64,000 nt of DNA from Paenibacillus validus NBRC 15382 (GTDB taxonomy: Bacteria; Bacillota; Bacilli; Paenibacillales; NBRC-103111), in assembly GCF_004000985.1 (NCBI RefSeq), contig NZ_BIMH01000018.1, positions 1-64,000 on the forward strand. Reading direction: 5' to 3'. The position numbers were made by a program, and so were the translations under genes. The notes below the pieces were generated by a model. That model did no database searches. It saw only the letters and a list, made by a program, of their open reading frames with translations, and was not told the DNA's origin. Positions 51,082 through 58,705 of this stretch are shown in pieces. Within the stretch, counting starts at the first letter, position 1, and every line of letters begins with the position of its first letter.

Positions 51082-52275
51082 ATGTACGATTATCTCATTA
51101 TCGGCGGCGGTATCGTCGGTCTCTCCACCTGCTATTCCCTCATTCAAAAATATCCGCAAGCCAAAATCGCCGTCATTGAAAAGGAAAGCACCCTTGCCTT
51201 TCATCAAACAGGCCATAATAGCGGAGTCATTCATTCCGGCATTTATTACAAACCCGGAAGTTTGAAAGCCAATCTGTCCAAAGAAGGAGGCGAGCTGCTG
51301 CGCGCTTTCTGCGACCGGCATCATATTCCTTACGAGATGTGCGGCAAAGTCATTGTGGCGACCGAGCAAGAGGAGCTGCCGCTGCTGAACCGTCTATATA
51401 CGCGCGCTCTTGAGAATAAACTGGATGTGTCCATGATCGATTCCGGTCAGCTCAAAGAAATTGAACCCCACGCCTACGGAATAAGAGCGATTCACGTGAA
51501 AGCAGCCGGCATCGTCAAATACAAGTCTGTTGCGGAAGCGCTTGCCAAAGTCATTCGGGAGCAAGGAGGAGACATTCATTTAAGCACCAAAGTGGAAAAT
51601 ATCGTAGAGGGTCCGGACCGCATTCAAGTCGAATGCTCAGCCCAAACGTTCCATACCCGCTATCTGATCAATTGCGCGGGACTGCACTGCGATCGCATCG
51701 CCGCCAACCAAGGACTCAAGCCCGGTATGAAAATCGTGCCTTTTCGCGGCGAATATTATGAGTTAACGCCTGAAAAACATCATTTGGTTAAGCATTTGAT
51801 CTACCCGGTGCCCAATCCGAATTTCCCTTTCCTGGGCGTTCACTTTACCCGTATGATCGACGGCCATGTCCATGCGGGTCCAAACGCCGTGTTAAGCTTT
51901 AAACGGGAAGGTTATCGCAAATCCGATTTTAACTTTAAAGATTTTACTGAAGTCATGATGTATCCTGCCTTTTGGAAAATTGCCCGGCAGAACATCGGCG
52001 AAGGCTGGAAAGAAATGGCCCGTTCTTGGAGCAAAAAAGTGTTCGTCCGCAGTCTTCAACGGTTAATACCCGAAATCCGGGAAGACGATTTGGTTAAATC
52101 GGAGAACGGGGTCAGGGCGCAGGCGCTTACGAAGGATGGAAAACTGGTGGATGACTTCATGATCGTGAGCAATCCGCGTTCCATTCATATCCTGAACGCT
52201 CCCTCGCCGGCGGCGACCGCTTCTTTGGCGATCGGCCGGACCATTTGCGAGCGCATACCGGAACCGGTACATTAA
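51082..52275 (+). CDS. lhgO: L-2-hydroxyglutarate oxidase/dehydrogenase (LhgO family)
   Basis: A 397-residue FAD enzyme of the DAO fold. The dinucleotide motif is YLIIGGGIVGLSTCYSL, followed by NSGVIHSGIYYKPGSLKA, which is diagnostic for LhgO, and FRGEYYELTPEKHHLV, VHFTRMIDGHVHAGPNAV and ending IHILNAPSPAATASLAIG. LhgO converts L-2-hydroxyglutarate to 2-oxoglutarate and feeds electrons to the quinone pool. It starts at the ATG after AAAGGTGATAAAAAA. It is divergent from the lactonase operon and shares its GntR operator type. A terminator follows. Confidence 0.9.
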   Translation: MYDYLIIGGGIVGLSTCYSLIQKYPQAKIAVIEKESTLAFHQTGHNSGVIHSGIYYKPGSLKANLSKEGGELLRAFCDRHHIPYEMCGKVIVATEQEELPLLNRLYTRALENKLDVSMIDSGQLKEIEPHAYGIRAIHVKAAGIVKYKSVAEALAKVIREQGGDIHLSTKVENIVEGPDRIQVECSAQTFHTRYLINCAGLHCDRIAANQGLKPGMKIVPFRGEYYELTPEKHHLVKHLIYPVPNPNFPFLGVHFTRMIDGHVHAGPNAVLSFKREGYRKSDFNFKDFTEVMMYPAFWKIARQNIGEGWKEMARSWSKKVFVRSLQRLIPEIREDDLVKSENGVRAQALTKDGKLVDDFMIVSNPRSIHILNAPSPAATASLAIGRTICERIPEPVH

Positions 52276-52297
52276 GCTCCGCTCCTTCCTCAAGAGC

Positions 52298-52329
52298 AAA
52301 GCCCCGAAGAATCCTCTTCGGGGCTTTTT
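52298..52329. terminator. Strong hairpin terminator
   Basis: AAAGCCCCGAAGA pairs with TCTTCGGGGCTTT around ATCC, followed by TTTTTA on the plus strand. It separates lhgO from the convergent M20 peptidase operon. Confidence 0.85.
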
Positions 52330-52351
52330 ATCGATCCTATTTAACCGCGGC

Positions 52352-53494
52352 TCAGCAGCGCGCGATCAATCGCGCAAGCAAGGCGGTTCGCTGCGGAATC
52401 TCGCCGATCCGCACATATTCCAAGGGTGAATGCGCGTGATCACCGCGGGCGCCGAGACCATCGAGAGTCGGTGTGCCGACGGCCGCTATGAAGTTGCCGT
52501 CGCTGACGCCGCCGGTCGATGTCTCCTCCAGGGAGACGGCCAGCTCGCTCTGCGCAATTTCGCGGGCCAGCGCATACAACGCCCCCGCCGCCTCCGACCG
52601 CTCCATCGGAGGACGCGTCATGCCGCCCGAGACGGACAGCTCCGCGCCCGGCAGACTGGGAGCCAACGAGGCGAATACCGCTTCGATCCGTCTCGCCTCG
52701 TCCAGCGTAGCCACCCGCACATCGATTTCGGCCTCGGCATAATCGGCCACCACGTTGGCGCCGATCCCACCTTGAATGACACCGACATTCAAGGTGGTTC
52801 CGAGGGAATAATCGGTCATGCCGTGCAGCCGCTGAATGTGGCGGGCCAGCTCTTCAATAGCCGACACCCCTGCTTGCGGATTAACGCCGGCATGGGCGGA
52901 TCTGCCTTTCACCTGCAGCTTATACCGGCCGCTGCCCTTCCGGGCGGTTTTCAATGCGCCGGCAGGCTCCATAGGCGGCTCCAATACGAAAGCGGCCGCC
53001 GATTGGCGCGCCGCGTTCTCGATAAACTCACGGGAATTCGGGCTGCCGATTTCCTCGTCGCTGTTCAGCAGCAGCACGACCCGTTTGTCTTCAGGGAAGC
53101 TTCCGGTATCCTGCAGCGCCTTCAAGGCGAATATGGCCTGCAGCAGACCCGTTTTCATATCGTACACACCGGGACCGTAGGCATTCCCGTTCTCGATGCG
53201 AAACGGCCGGCGTTCCGCCTCGCCGAGCGGCCATACCGTATCATAATGACCTACCAGAAGAATTTGCTTAGGTCCATGTCCTACCTCGCACAGCAGGCGA
53301 TCTCCGGCAATCGGATGAGGAACGCGCTGGACGCGCCCCCCGGTCAAGCGTGTAAACTGTGCCGCATACCAATCGGCCATACGATCGTTTTGCACTTTGC
53401 TTCGGGAGGGAGAATCGATATTGACGCTCTCCTCCAATAGTTGCAGCAGCTCAGGCAAATAGGATTCGATCTGCTCTGTAAGTGAAGTTAACAT
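52352..53494 (-). CDS. M20 family metallopeptidase (glutamate carboxypeptidase-like)
   Basis: A 380-residue zinc peptidase of the M20/ArgE/CPG2 type. The first zinc His is in LVGHYDTVWPLGE, the shared Asp in YGPGVYDMKTG, the catalytic Glu pair in LNSDEEIGS, then FVLEPP, and the last His in GARGDHAHSPLEY. A lid/dimerisation domain lies between about residues 185 and 290. Relatives remove C-terminal glutamate or cleave dipeptides and N-acyl amino acids. It lies 18 nt after the last permease gene of a polyamine-type ABC operon, so the imported compound is probably a small peptide or N-acyl amino acid. Confidence 0.85.
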   Translation of the reverse strand: MLTSLTEQIESYLPELLQLLEESVNIDSPSRSKVQNDRMADWYAAQFTRLTGGRVQRVPHPIAGDRLLCEVGHGPKQILLVGHYDTVWPLGEAERRPFRIENGNAYGPGVYDMKTGLLQAIFALKALQDTGSFPEDKRVVLLLNSDEEIGSPNSREFIENAARQSAAAFVLEPPMEPAGALKTARKGSGRYKLQVKGRSAHAGVNPQAGVSAIEELARHIQRLHGMTDYSLGTTLNVGVIQGGIGANVVADYAEAEIDVRVATLDEARRIEAVFASLAPSLPGAELSVSGGMTRPPMERSEAAGALYALAREIAQSELAVSLEETSTGGVSDGNFIAAVGTPTLDGLGARGDHAHSPLEYVRIGEIPQRTALLARLIARC

Positions 53495-53512
53495 GATAGT
53501 AATGCAGCTCCG

Positions 53513-54316
53513 TTAATGGGATTGCGAATTGGAACCGAACAACCGGTCCAGACCATATACGCGCTCCAAGAGAATAATAAACACAAGACTCAACAAAATG
53601 ACGACCGACGATATCGACGCGACAAGCGGATCAAGCGTCTCCTGCATGTAGCTGAAGATGGCAAGCGGCAGCGTCGTATTGGACGGCGAGATCAGGAACA
53701 GCGACACGGTCACGTTATCGAACGAAGTCAGGAAGGCAAATATCATTCCCGACATGATGGCCGGCTTCAGCAATGGCAGGGTGATGTCCCTGAACACGTG
53801 AAACGGTTTGGCCCCCAAAATATAAGCCGCACGCTCCAGCGTATAGTCGAACGAGCTGAGCCCCGTTAAGACAAGACGCACGACATACGGAATCGAAATC
53901 AGCACGTGCGCCAGCAGCAAGCCCAAGAATGTACCGGCCAGTCCCATCCGCGTAAAAAACAACAGTACCGCGATCCCGATGATAAGCGCGGGAACGGTCA
54001 GCGGCGACAGCAGCAGACCGTTGATGACGCTGCTGCCGCGGAATTTGTACTTGTGCAAAGCAAGCCCTGCCAGCGTTCCGATGATGGTGGAAATGACAGC
54101 TGTTAAAGCCGCAAGCTGCAGGCTGAACAGGAACGAATCGATAAACTCCGGCCGATCGAATATTTTTTCGTACCACATGAAGGAGAACCCGACAGGCGGA
54201 AACGATAAATATTTAACGGACGTGAGAGAGGTAGGAATAATGACCAGCAGCGGCGAAACGATAAAAAATACGACGAAAAACGTGATCACGCCTAACGGCG
54301 TTATTTTTCTGCTCAT
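53513..54316 (-). CDS. ABC transporter permease, PotC-like
   Basis: A 267-residue permease with six membrane segments and the coupling motif EAA loop seen as LERAAYILGAKPFHVFRDITLP. It resembles PotC/PhnV-type subunits of polyamine, iron and phosphonate importers. Its ATG overlaps the stop of the PotB-like gene (ATGA), so the two permeases are coupled. It forms the transmembrane channel with that protein. Confidence 0.87.
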   Translation of the reverse strand: MSRKITPLGVITFFVVFFIVSPLLVIIPTSLTSVKYLSFPPVGFSFMWYEKIFDRPEFIDSFLFSLQLAALTAVISTIIGTLAGLALHKYKFRGSSVINGLLLSPLTVPALIIGIAVLLFFTRMGLAGTFLGLLLAHVLISIPYVVRLVLTGLSSFDYTLERAAYILGAKPFHVFRDITLPLLKPAIMSGMIFAFLTSFDNVTVSLFLISPSNTTLPLAIFSYMQETLDPLVASISSVVILLSLVFIILLERVYGLDRLFGSNSQSH

Positions 54317-55170
54317 GAAGAGAACACCTCTTTATAACGCTTCGTCTCCACCAGCCGGGTAAACAGCGTCACTAATGCGATCGTGGAGCCAAGCAGCAGA
54401 AAGGCCAGCGCCGCTCCGAGCGGCCAATTGAGCTGGGCCATGACCTTCTCATACGTAATGACCGGAAGCACCTTCACGGACGTACCGCCCATCAGGGCCG
54501 GCGTTACGAATGCGCTCATGGACAGACTGAAGACAAGCGTCGTGCCGGCGACCATGCCCGGCAGCGAGAGCGGTAAAGTAACGGTAAAGAACGTGCGCAG
54601 CCTGCTGGCGCCCAGAATGCTTGCTGCCTTATACAAGGAACCGTCAATTTGATAAAGGCTCGTCGAAATCGCCAAGATCATGTACACAATGAACGAGTCG
54701 GTCAAGCCGATAACGACGCCCAGCTCGTTATACAGCAGCTTCAAGGGCTCCTGGATCAGTCCAAGCTGCAGGAGCGTCGTATTGATCCAGCCCTTCTCCC
54801 CGAGAATGACGACCCATCCGAAATTTCGGATGACGACGCTGACCAGATGCGGGGAAATAATCAGGAAGGTGATGATCCCCCTCATCTTCCCCGTCGTCTG
54901 CGCCATAAACATGGCTACCGGGTAGCCCAGCAGGAAACAGGCCAGCACCGTTAACAGACTCATTTTAATCGTCCGCCATAAAATTTGAACATAATACGGA
55001 TCCTGCACAAACAGCAGGTAATTTTCCAATGAAAAGGCCTCATGCTTATCCTGGAAACTGAGAATCAGGATATAGAGCATCGGAAGCAGGAAAACGCCCA
55101 GCACTACCGCCATCCCGGGGGCAAGCAGCAAAGCCGCGGCTCGCGTCGAACGGTTGCGTCCCTCGCTCAT
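54313..55170 (-). CDS. ABC transporter permease, PotB-like
   Basis: A 285-residue permease with six membrane segments. The coupling loop is LYKAASILGASRLRTFFTVT, and the FLIISPHLVSVVIRNFGWV segment is typical of PotB-type proteins. It starts within the stop codon of the ATPase gene (ATGA) and its stop overlaps the next permease gene. Order and length match spermidine/putrescine-type importers, but substrate cannot be read from permeases. Confidence 0.87.
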   Translation of the reverse strand: MSEGRNRSTRAAALLLAPGMAVVLGVFLLPMLYILILSFQDKHEAFSLENYLLFVQDPYYVQILWRTIKMSLLTVLACFLLGYPVAMFMAQTTGKMRGIITFLIISPHLVSVVIRNFGWVVILGEKGWINTTLLQLGLIQEPLKLLYNELGVVIGLTDSFIVYMILAISTSLYQIDGSLYKAASILGASRLRTFFTVTLPLSLPGMVAGTTLVFSLSMSAFVTPALMGGTSVKVLPVITYEKVMAQLNWPLGAALAFLLLGSTIALVTLFTRLVETKRYKEVFSS

Positions 55171-56270
55171 TGTTCCTTCACCTGCCCGGAGAATACAAAT
55201 ACATCTTCCGACTTCCAGTTCAGGTTGACGGTTTGGCCGGCCGCCAAGGATGCTTCCTGCTCCGCGGTTTCGATGCGGAAGGTAAGGACGTCATGGCCCA
55301 CCTCAACCTCGCATTCGGTATAGGCCCCGAGGAACGAGGTCAGCTTCACGCGGCCCTGCATTTCATTATTGCTCTCCGCCCGAGCATCTGCGGTTTGCAA
55401 GTGAATTTTCTCGGGTCTGACGTAAATCGAGACCGGCTCTCCGATGGAAAAACGGCGCTCGCGCGATGGCGCTTGCAGCGTAAAGCCCGATGCCGTCTTC
55501 AACACGAGCGTATCGCCTTGAACCTGCTCGACGACGCCTTGCATCCGATTGGACTTGCCGATAAAGGTATGCACAAATTCAGACGCCGGCCGGTTGTAAA
55601 TTTCCCAAGGCGTACCGATCTGCTCCACCTTGCCGTGGTCAAGCACGACAATCCGGCTCGACAAATACAAGGCTTCTTCCTGATCATGGGTAACGAAAAT
55701 CGTCGTGACGCCGATTTCTTGCTGCAGCCTCTTCAGCTCATCGCGCAGCTCCTCCCGGAGCTTGGCGTCCAGGTTGCTAAGCGGCTCATCGAGCAGCAGC
55801 AGCGACGGCTCGGTAACAAGCGCCCTCGCAATGGCGATCCGCTGACGCTGACCGCCGGACAGCTGCTTCGGATAGCGGTCCGCTACATGAGGCAGCTTAA
55901 CCAGCTCCAGCACCTTGCCGACGCGCTCGGCAATTTCCGCCTTAGCTACCTTGCGGAGCTTCAAACCATAGCCGACATTCTCGGCTACCGTCATGTGAGG
56001 GAAAAGAGAATACGTCTGGAAGACCATCCCCAGGTCACGCTTGTTGGACGGTACGCCGTTCATCCGTTTGCCTTTAATCAGCAGGTCGCCTTGATCAGGC
56101 TCCAGGAAGCCGGCGATCATGTTCAGCGTCGTCGTCTTTCCGCACCCGGACGGGCCGAGAAAGGAGACGCATTCGCCCTTCTCGACCTGCAGATTAAAGT
56201 TGTCTACAACCACGTTGGAACCAAATTTTTTCTGTACATTGAGCAATTCTACATCGATGCTTTTGGCCAC
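55167..56270 (-). CDS. ABC transporter ATPase, PotA-like
   Basis: A 367-residue ATPase with Walker A FLGPSGCGKTTTLN, Q-loop MVFQTYSLFPHMT, signature LSGGQRQRIAIARAL and Walker B LLLLDEPLSNLDAK. A C-terminal TOBE domain (about 285-365) is typical of PotA/FbpC. The start was placed at a GTG after AGGTGATCCCC. Another GTG three codons upstream abuts the stop of the binding protein gene and has no ribosome site of its own. It energises the two permeases encoded downstream. Confidence 0.87.
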   Translation of the reverse strand: MAKSIDVELLNVQKKFGSNVVVDNFNLQVEKGECVSFLGPSGCGKTTTLNMIAGFLEPDQGDLLIKGKRMNGVPSNKRDLGMVFQTYSLFPHMTVAENVGYGLKLRKVAKAEIAERVGKVLELVKLPHVADRYPKQLSGGQRQRIAIARALVTEPSLLLLDEPLSNLDAKLREELRDELKRLQQEIGVTTIFVTHDQEEALYLSSRIVVLDHGKVEQIGTPWEIYNRPASEFVHTFIGKSNRMQGVVEQVQGDTLVLKTASGFTLQAPSRERRFSIGEPVSIYVRPEKIHLQTADARAESNNEMQGRVKLTSFLGAYTECEVEVGHDVLTFRIETAEQEASLAAGQTVNLNWKSEDVFVFSGQVKEQ

Positions 56271-56279
56271 GGGGATCAC

Positions 56280-57389
56280 CTATTTTCCGACTTTAGGAGC
56301 TACTTCTTTGTTAAAGCGGTCAAGCCATTCCGGCGTCTTGCTGCCTACGACCTCCAAATCGAACTTCACGACCTTGTTGCGGTCAAAGCTCAGCTTCTTC
56401 GCGATATCGTCAGGCAGCTTCACGGCAGTCGCCGGGTTATAGTACAGCTTCTCGCCGTACATGGTTTGCACTTCATCCGTCAACAAGAAATCAATGAACA
56501 GCTTCGACGCATTCGGGTTTTTAGCCCCTTTGACAATGGTCGCCACGTTAGGAACGAGGTTGGAACCTTCTTTGGGAATGACAAACTGGAGATCCAGACC
56601 GGCGTCTTTCTGCACCAAGCTTCTGGCCATCGTCCAGGCGGTGTAAGCCGCCGTCTTGTTCTGCAGATTTTGCTGCAATTGCGCGGCGCTCTTAGCGAAC
56701 GTCGGCATGTAACCCGCGATCGTTTGCAGCTTCTCGAAGCCCGCGTCCATATTTTTCTCCGAACCGCCGTTAGCGTAGGCAAGCATAATCAGCGCCGAGC
56801 GGCCAAAGTTACTGGAAACCTCAGCTAACGTCACATTGCCCTTCATCTCCGGCTTCGCGAGGTCATTCCACGATTCCGGCACCGGCAAGCCCTTCGCTTT
56901 GACAAGCTCCGCGTTGTACGAGATGCCCATCGGCGTGAAGTTAACGGCTACCCCGCTGTTATCCTTCACCTTGAGATCTTCGCCGACCTTCTTCATATTC
57001 GGGATATCTTTATCCGAGAGCGCTTCCCATAAACCTTCAACACGACCGGCCTCCTGCTCCCCGCCTTCGACGATCGTCACGTCAATTTGCGGAGAAGCCT
57101 TCTGTGCTTTGACCTTCGCTACAATTTCGGTGGAGACGCCGGAAACGTAAGTCAGCTTGACATCCGGATATTTCTGGTTAAATTTTTTAAAGATCTCGTC
57201 CTTCATTAATTGCTCTACGGTAGCACCGTTACCTGCGACAACAAGCTGCTTCTCAGGTTGAAGCGCTGCCGGTTCATTCGTTGTCGACGCTCCGGCATCA
57301 CCTTTCGGTTGTTCCGCCGTAGAACCGCATCCCGCAAGCATAGTGCCGCACAATGCTGCAATCGACAAAATTCTTCCCCACTTTTTCAT
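56280..57389 (-). CDS. ABC transporter substrate-binding lipoprotein, PotD/FbpA-like
   Basis: A 369-residue lipoprotein. The signal MKKWGRILSIAALCGTMLAG precedes the lipidated Cys21. The mature protein has the two-lobed fold of PotD/FbpA-like proteins: LVVAGNGATVEQLMKDEIFK, IDVTIVEGGEQEAGR, AVNFTPMGISYNAELV and LYYNPATAVKLPDDIA. The ligand is not predictable. The acidic polyamine-binding residues were not checked one by one, so the name polyamine-type refers to the family only. It is the first gene of a five-gene operon. Two 17-bp repeats in its leader, also present before the chemoreceptor gene, suggest IclR control. Confidence 0.87.
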   Translation of the reverse strand: MKKWGRILSIAALCGTMLAGCGSTAEQPKGDAGASTTNEPAALQPEKQLVVAGNGATVEQLMKDEIFKKFNQKYPDVKLTYVSGVSTEIVAKVKAQKASPQIDVTIVEGGEQEAGRVEGLWEALSDKDIPNMKKVGEDLKVKDNSGVAVNFTPMGISYNAELVKAKGLPVPESWNDLAKPEMKGNVTLAEVSSNFGRSALIMLAYANGGSEKNMDAGFEKLQTIAGYMPTFAKSAAQLQQNLQNKTAAYTAWTMARSLVQKDAGLDLQFVIPKEGSNLVPNVATIVKGAKNPNASKLFIDFLLTDEVQTMYGEKLYYNPATAVKLPDDIAKKLSFDRNKVVKFDLEVVGSKTPEWLDRFNKEVAPKVGK

Positions 57390-57416
57390 AAGAATCCTCC
57401 TTGAGAGTCGGTTTTT

Positions 57417-57460
57417 CGTTCACTATACATGAACGATGTTTACTATATGTGAAAAGTATA
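57417..57460 (-). promoter_or_regulatory. Promoter -10 and direct-repeat operator of the ABC/M20 operon
   Basis: Reading leftward, TATACT (57455-57460) is followed at once by TTCACATATAGTAAACA and, exactly 20 bp on, TTCATGTATAGTGAACG. The same repeat at the same spacing and the same position relative to the -10 occurs before the chemoreceptor gene. Confidence 0.7.
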
Positions 57461-57628
57461 TTAAAATATTATCACGCCAATACAAAAGAATGCAATAAAA
57501 AATTTAGTCGATGTCATCTTTTCTGCCACGTCGTCATTTATCTAGGAAAGCGTTACCTTTTGTGATACACTAACTTTTAAAACCCGCAAGAGGCTTCGCT
57601 TTCCCCAAATAAGGAGTTTAGATCAAGC

Positions 57629-58387
57629 ATGGACAACCACCTTTCTTCTGTTAAAAACAGTTGCAGGCTATTGAAGCTATTTCTCGATTCCGAGAAAGAA
57701 ATGGGCGTCAGCGAACTGAGCCGGCAGCTCCAGCTTTCTAAAGGGGCCGTACATAAACTGCTCATGACGCTGGAAAGCGAAGGCTTCATTAAGCAAAATC
57801 CGGCCAATAAACAGTATGCCCTCGGCTATACCTTGTTAGAGCTCGGGAATAAAGTGATTAAAAATCATAATTTGGCCGACTTCACCAAACCGTTCCTGCA
57901 GCGGCTTGCCGAAACGACCCAGGAGCTGGTTTGTCTTTGTATAAGGGACCAGCTGGACGCCATCTACGTTGAAAAAATCGATTCCCTCCATCCGATCCGC
58001 TTCAATGTAGAGGCCTACCGGCGTTTCCCCCTCTACGCAACCTCCGCCGCACGGGCTATACTCGCTTTCCAGGATGAGGCGTTTATCGGGAACGTTCTGC
58101 AAGAGAAAATCCGCACCTTCACTCCCTATTCCCTGAAGGAACCGGAGGAGGTCATGGAGCGGCTTAAACGGATACGCGAGCAAGGCTATGAAATAAGCTC
58201 CAATATGCGAAACGTAGGCGTAACGGGTATCGCGGCCCCCATCTACGATGCGGACGGCACCGTGAATGCTTCCATCAGCCTGATCGGACCTACGGATCGC
58301 GTAAACCCGTCCCTGGACACCTTCATTCAGCTCGTCGTGGAGACCACGCGTGATATTTCGTTTCAACTCGGATATCGGAACAAATGA
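57629..58387 (+). CDS. IclR family transcriptional regulator
   Basis: A 252-residue regulator. The N-terminal winged helix (about 1-70) has MGVSELSRQLQLSKGAVHKL and LESEGFIKQNPANKQYALGY. The C-terminal IclR effector domain (about 85-250) includes YVEKIDSLHPIRFNVEAYRR, LYATSAARAILAF and NVGVTGIAAPIYDADG. It lies between, and is divergent from, the ABC/M20 operon and precedes the chemoreceptor gene. Identical operator arrays before those two genes make it their likely regulator. The ATG lies 12 bases after AAGGAG. A degenerate half-site, TAGGAAAGCG, lies in its own leader. Confidence 0.9.
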   Translation: MDNHLSSVKNSCRLLKLFLDSEKEMGVSELSRQLQLSKGAVHKLLMTLESEGFIKQNPANKQYALGYTLLELGNKVIKNHNLADFTKPFLQRLAETTQELVCLCIRDQLDAIYVEKIDSLHPIRFNVEAYRRFPLYATSAARAILAFQDEAFIGNVLQEKIRTFTPYSLKEPEEVMERLKRIREQGYEISSNMRNVGVTGIAAPIYDADGTVNASISLIGPTDRVNPSLDTFIQLVVETTRDISFQLGYRNK

Positions 58388-58394
58388 GAAAAAT

Positions 58395-58446
58395 GGCTGT
58401 CCTGTTCGCGGTTTTGTTCAAACCGCGCGCAGGGCAGCCGTTTTCG
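58395..58446 (+). terminator. Long hairpin terminator after iclR
   Basis: GGCTGTCCTG and CGCGGTTT pair with AAACCGCG and CAGGGCAGCC, with a small internal bulge, followed by TTTTCGTTT. Confidence 0.75.
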
Positions 58447-58506
58447 TTTCGGACAGAATCAACCCAAACCGTCTCCACAACCGAAACTATGGTCCTATAA
58501 TTTACG

Positions 58507-58536
58507 TTGCGTTGCCTTACGGTACCATGCTAAAAT
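58507..58536 (+). promoter_or_regulatory. Putative promoter of the chemoreceptor gene
   Basis: TTGCGT and TAAAAT are separated by 18 bp. The operator array begins at the next base after the -10. Confidence 0.45.
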
Positions 58537-58601
58537 CCTATATGTTCACATATAGGAAACGTCATTTACATATAGAGAACGATATTACGCAATAAGAAAC
58601 G
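58537..58601 (+). repeat. Array of three 17-bp direct repeats plus one inverted half-site (operator)
   Basis: TTCACATATAGGAAACG (58545), TTTACATATAGAGAACG (58565) and TTACGCAATAAGAAACG (58585) repeat at exactly 20 bp. CCTATATG at 58537 is the inverted copy of CATATAGG and makes a perfect 8-bp inverted repeat with the first unit. The first two units recur before the ABC operon. The 20-bp period puts protein on nearly the same face of the DNA. Confidence 0.75.
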
Positions 58602-58705
58602 CTATCCGCCATAAATGTAAGCCATGTCCTCTAATCGACATTATGCCGTTTGAACGATTGTTCGCCGCTCATGTTTATTAACCCATACAAAGGAGCCCTG
58701 CATTT

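Noticed and set aside
52430-53440. Open frame of 336 codons antisense to the M20 peptidase gene
   Set aside because: The peptidase has complete zinc-binding motifs. The antisense frame is a compositional artefact.
55170-56828. Open frame of 552 codons antisense to the ABC ATPase and binding protein genes
   Set aside because: It mirrors two well-identified genes on the minus strand, and its translation is Arg/Gln/His-rich without motifs. This is typical of an antisense shadow in GC-rich DNA.
58537-58601. Possible CRISPR array
   Set aside because: The repeats are only 17 bp with 3-bp gaps and just three copies, with no cas genes. The same units recur before another promoter, so they are operator sites.
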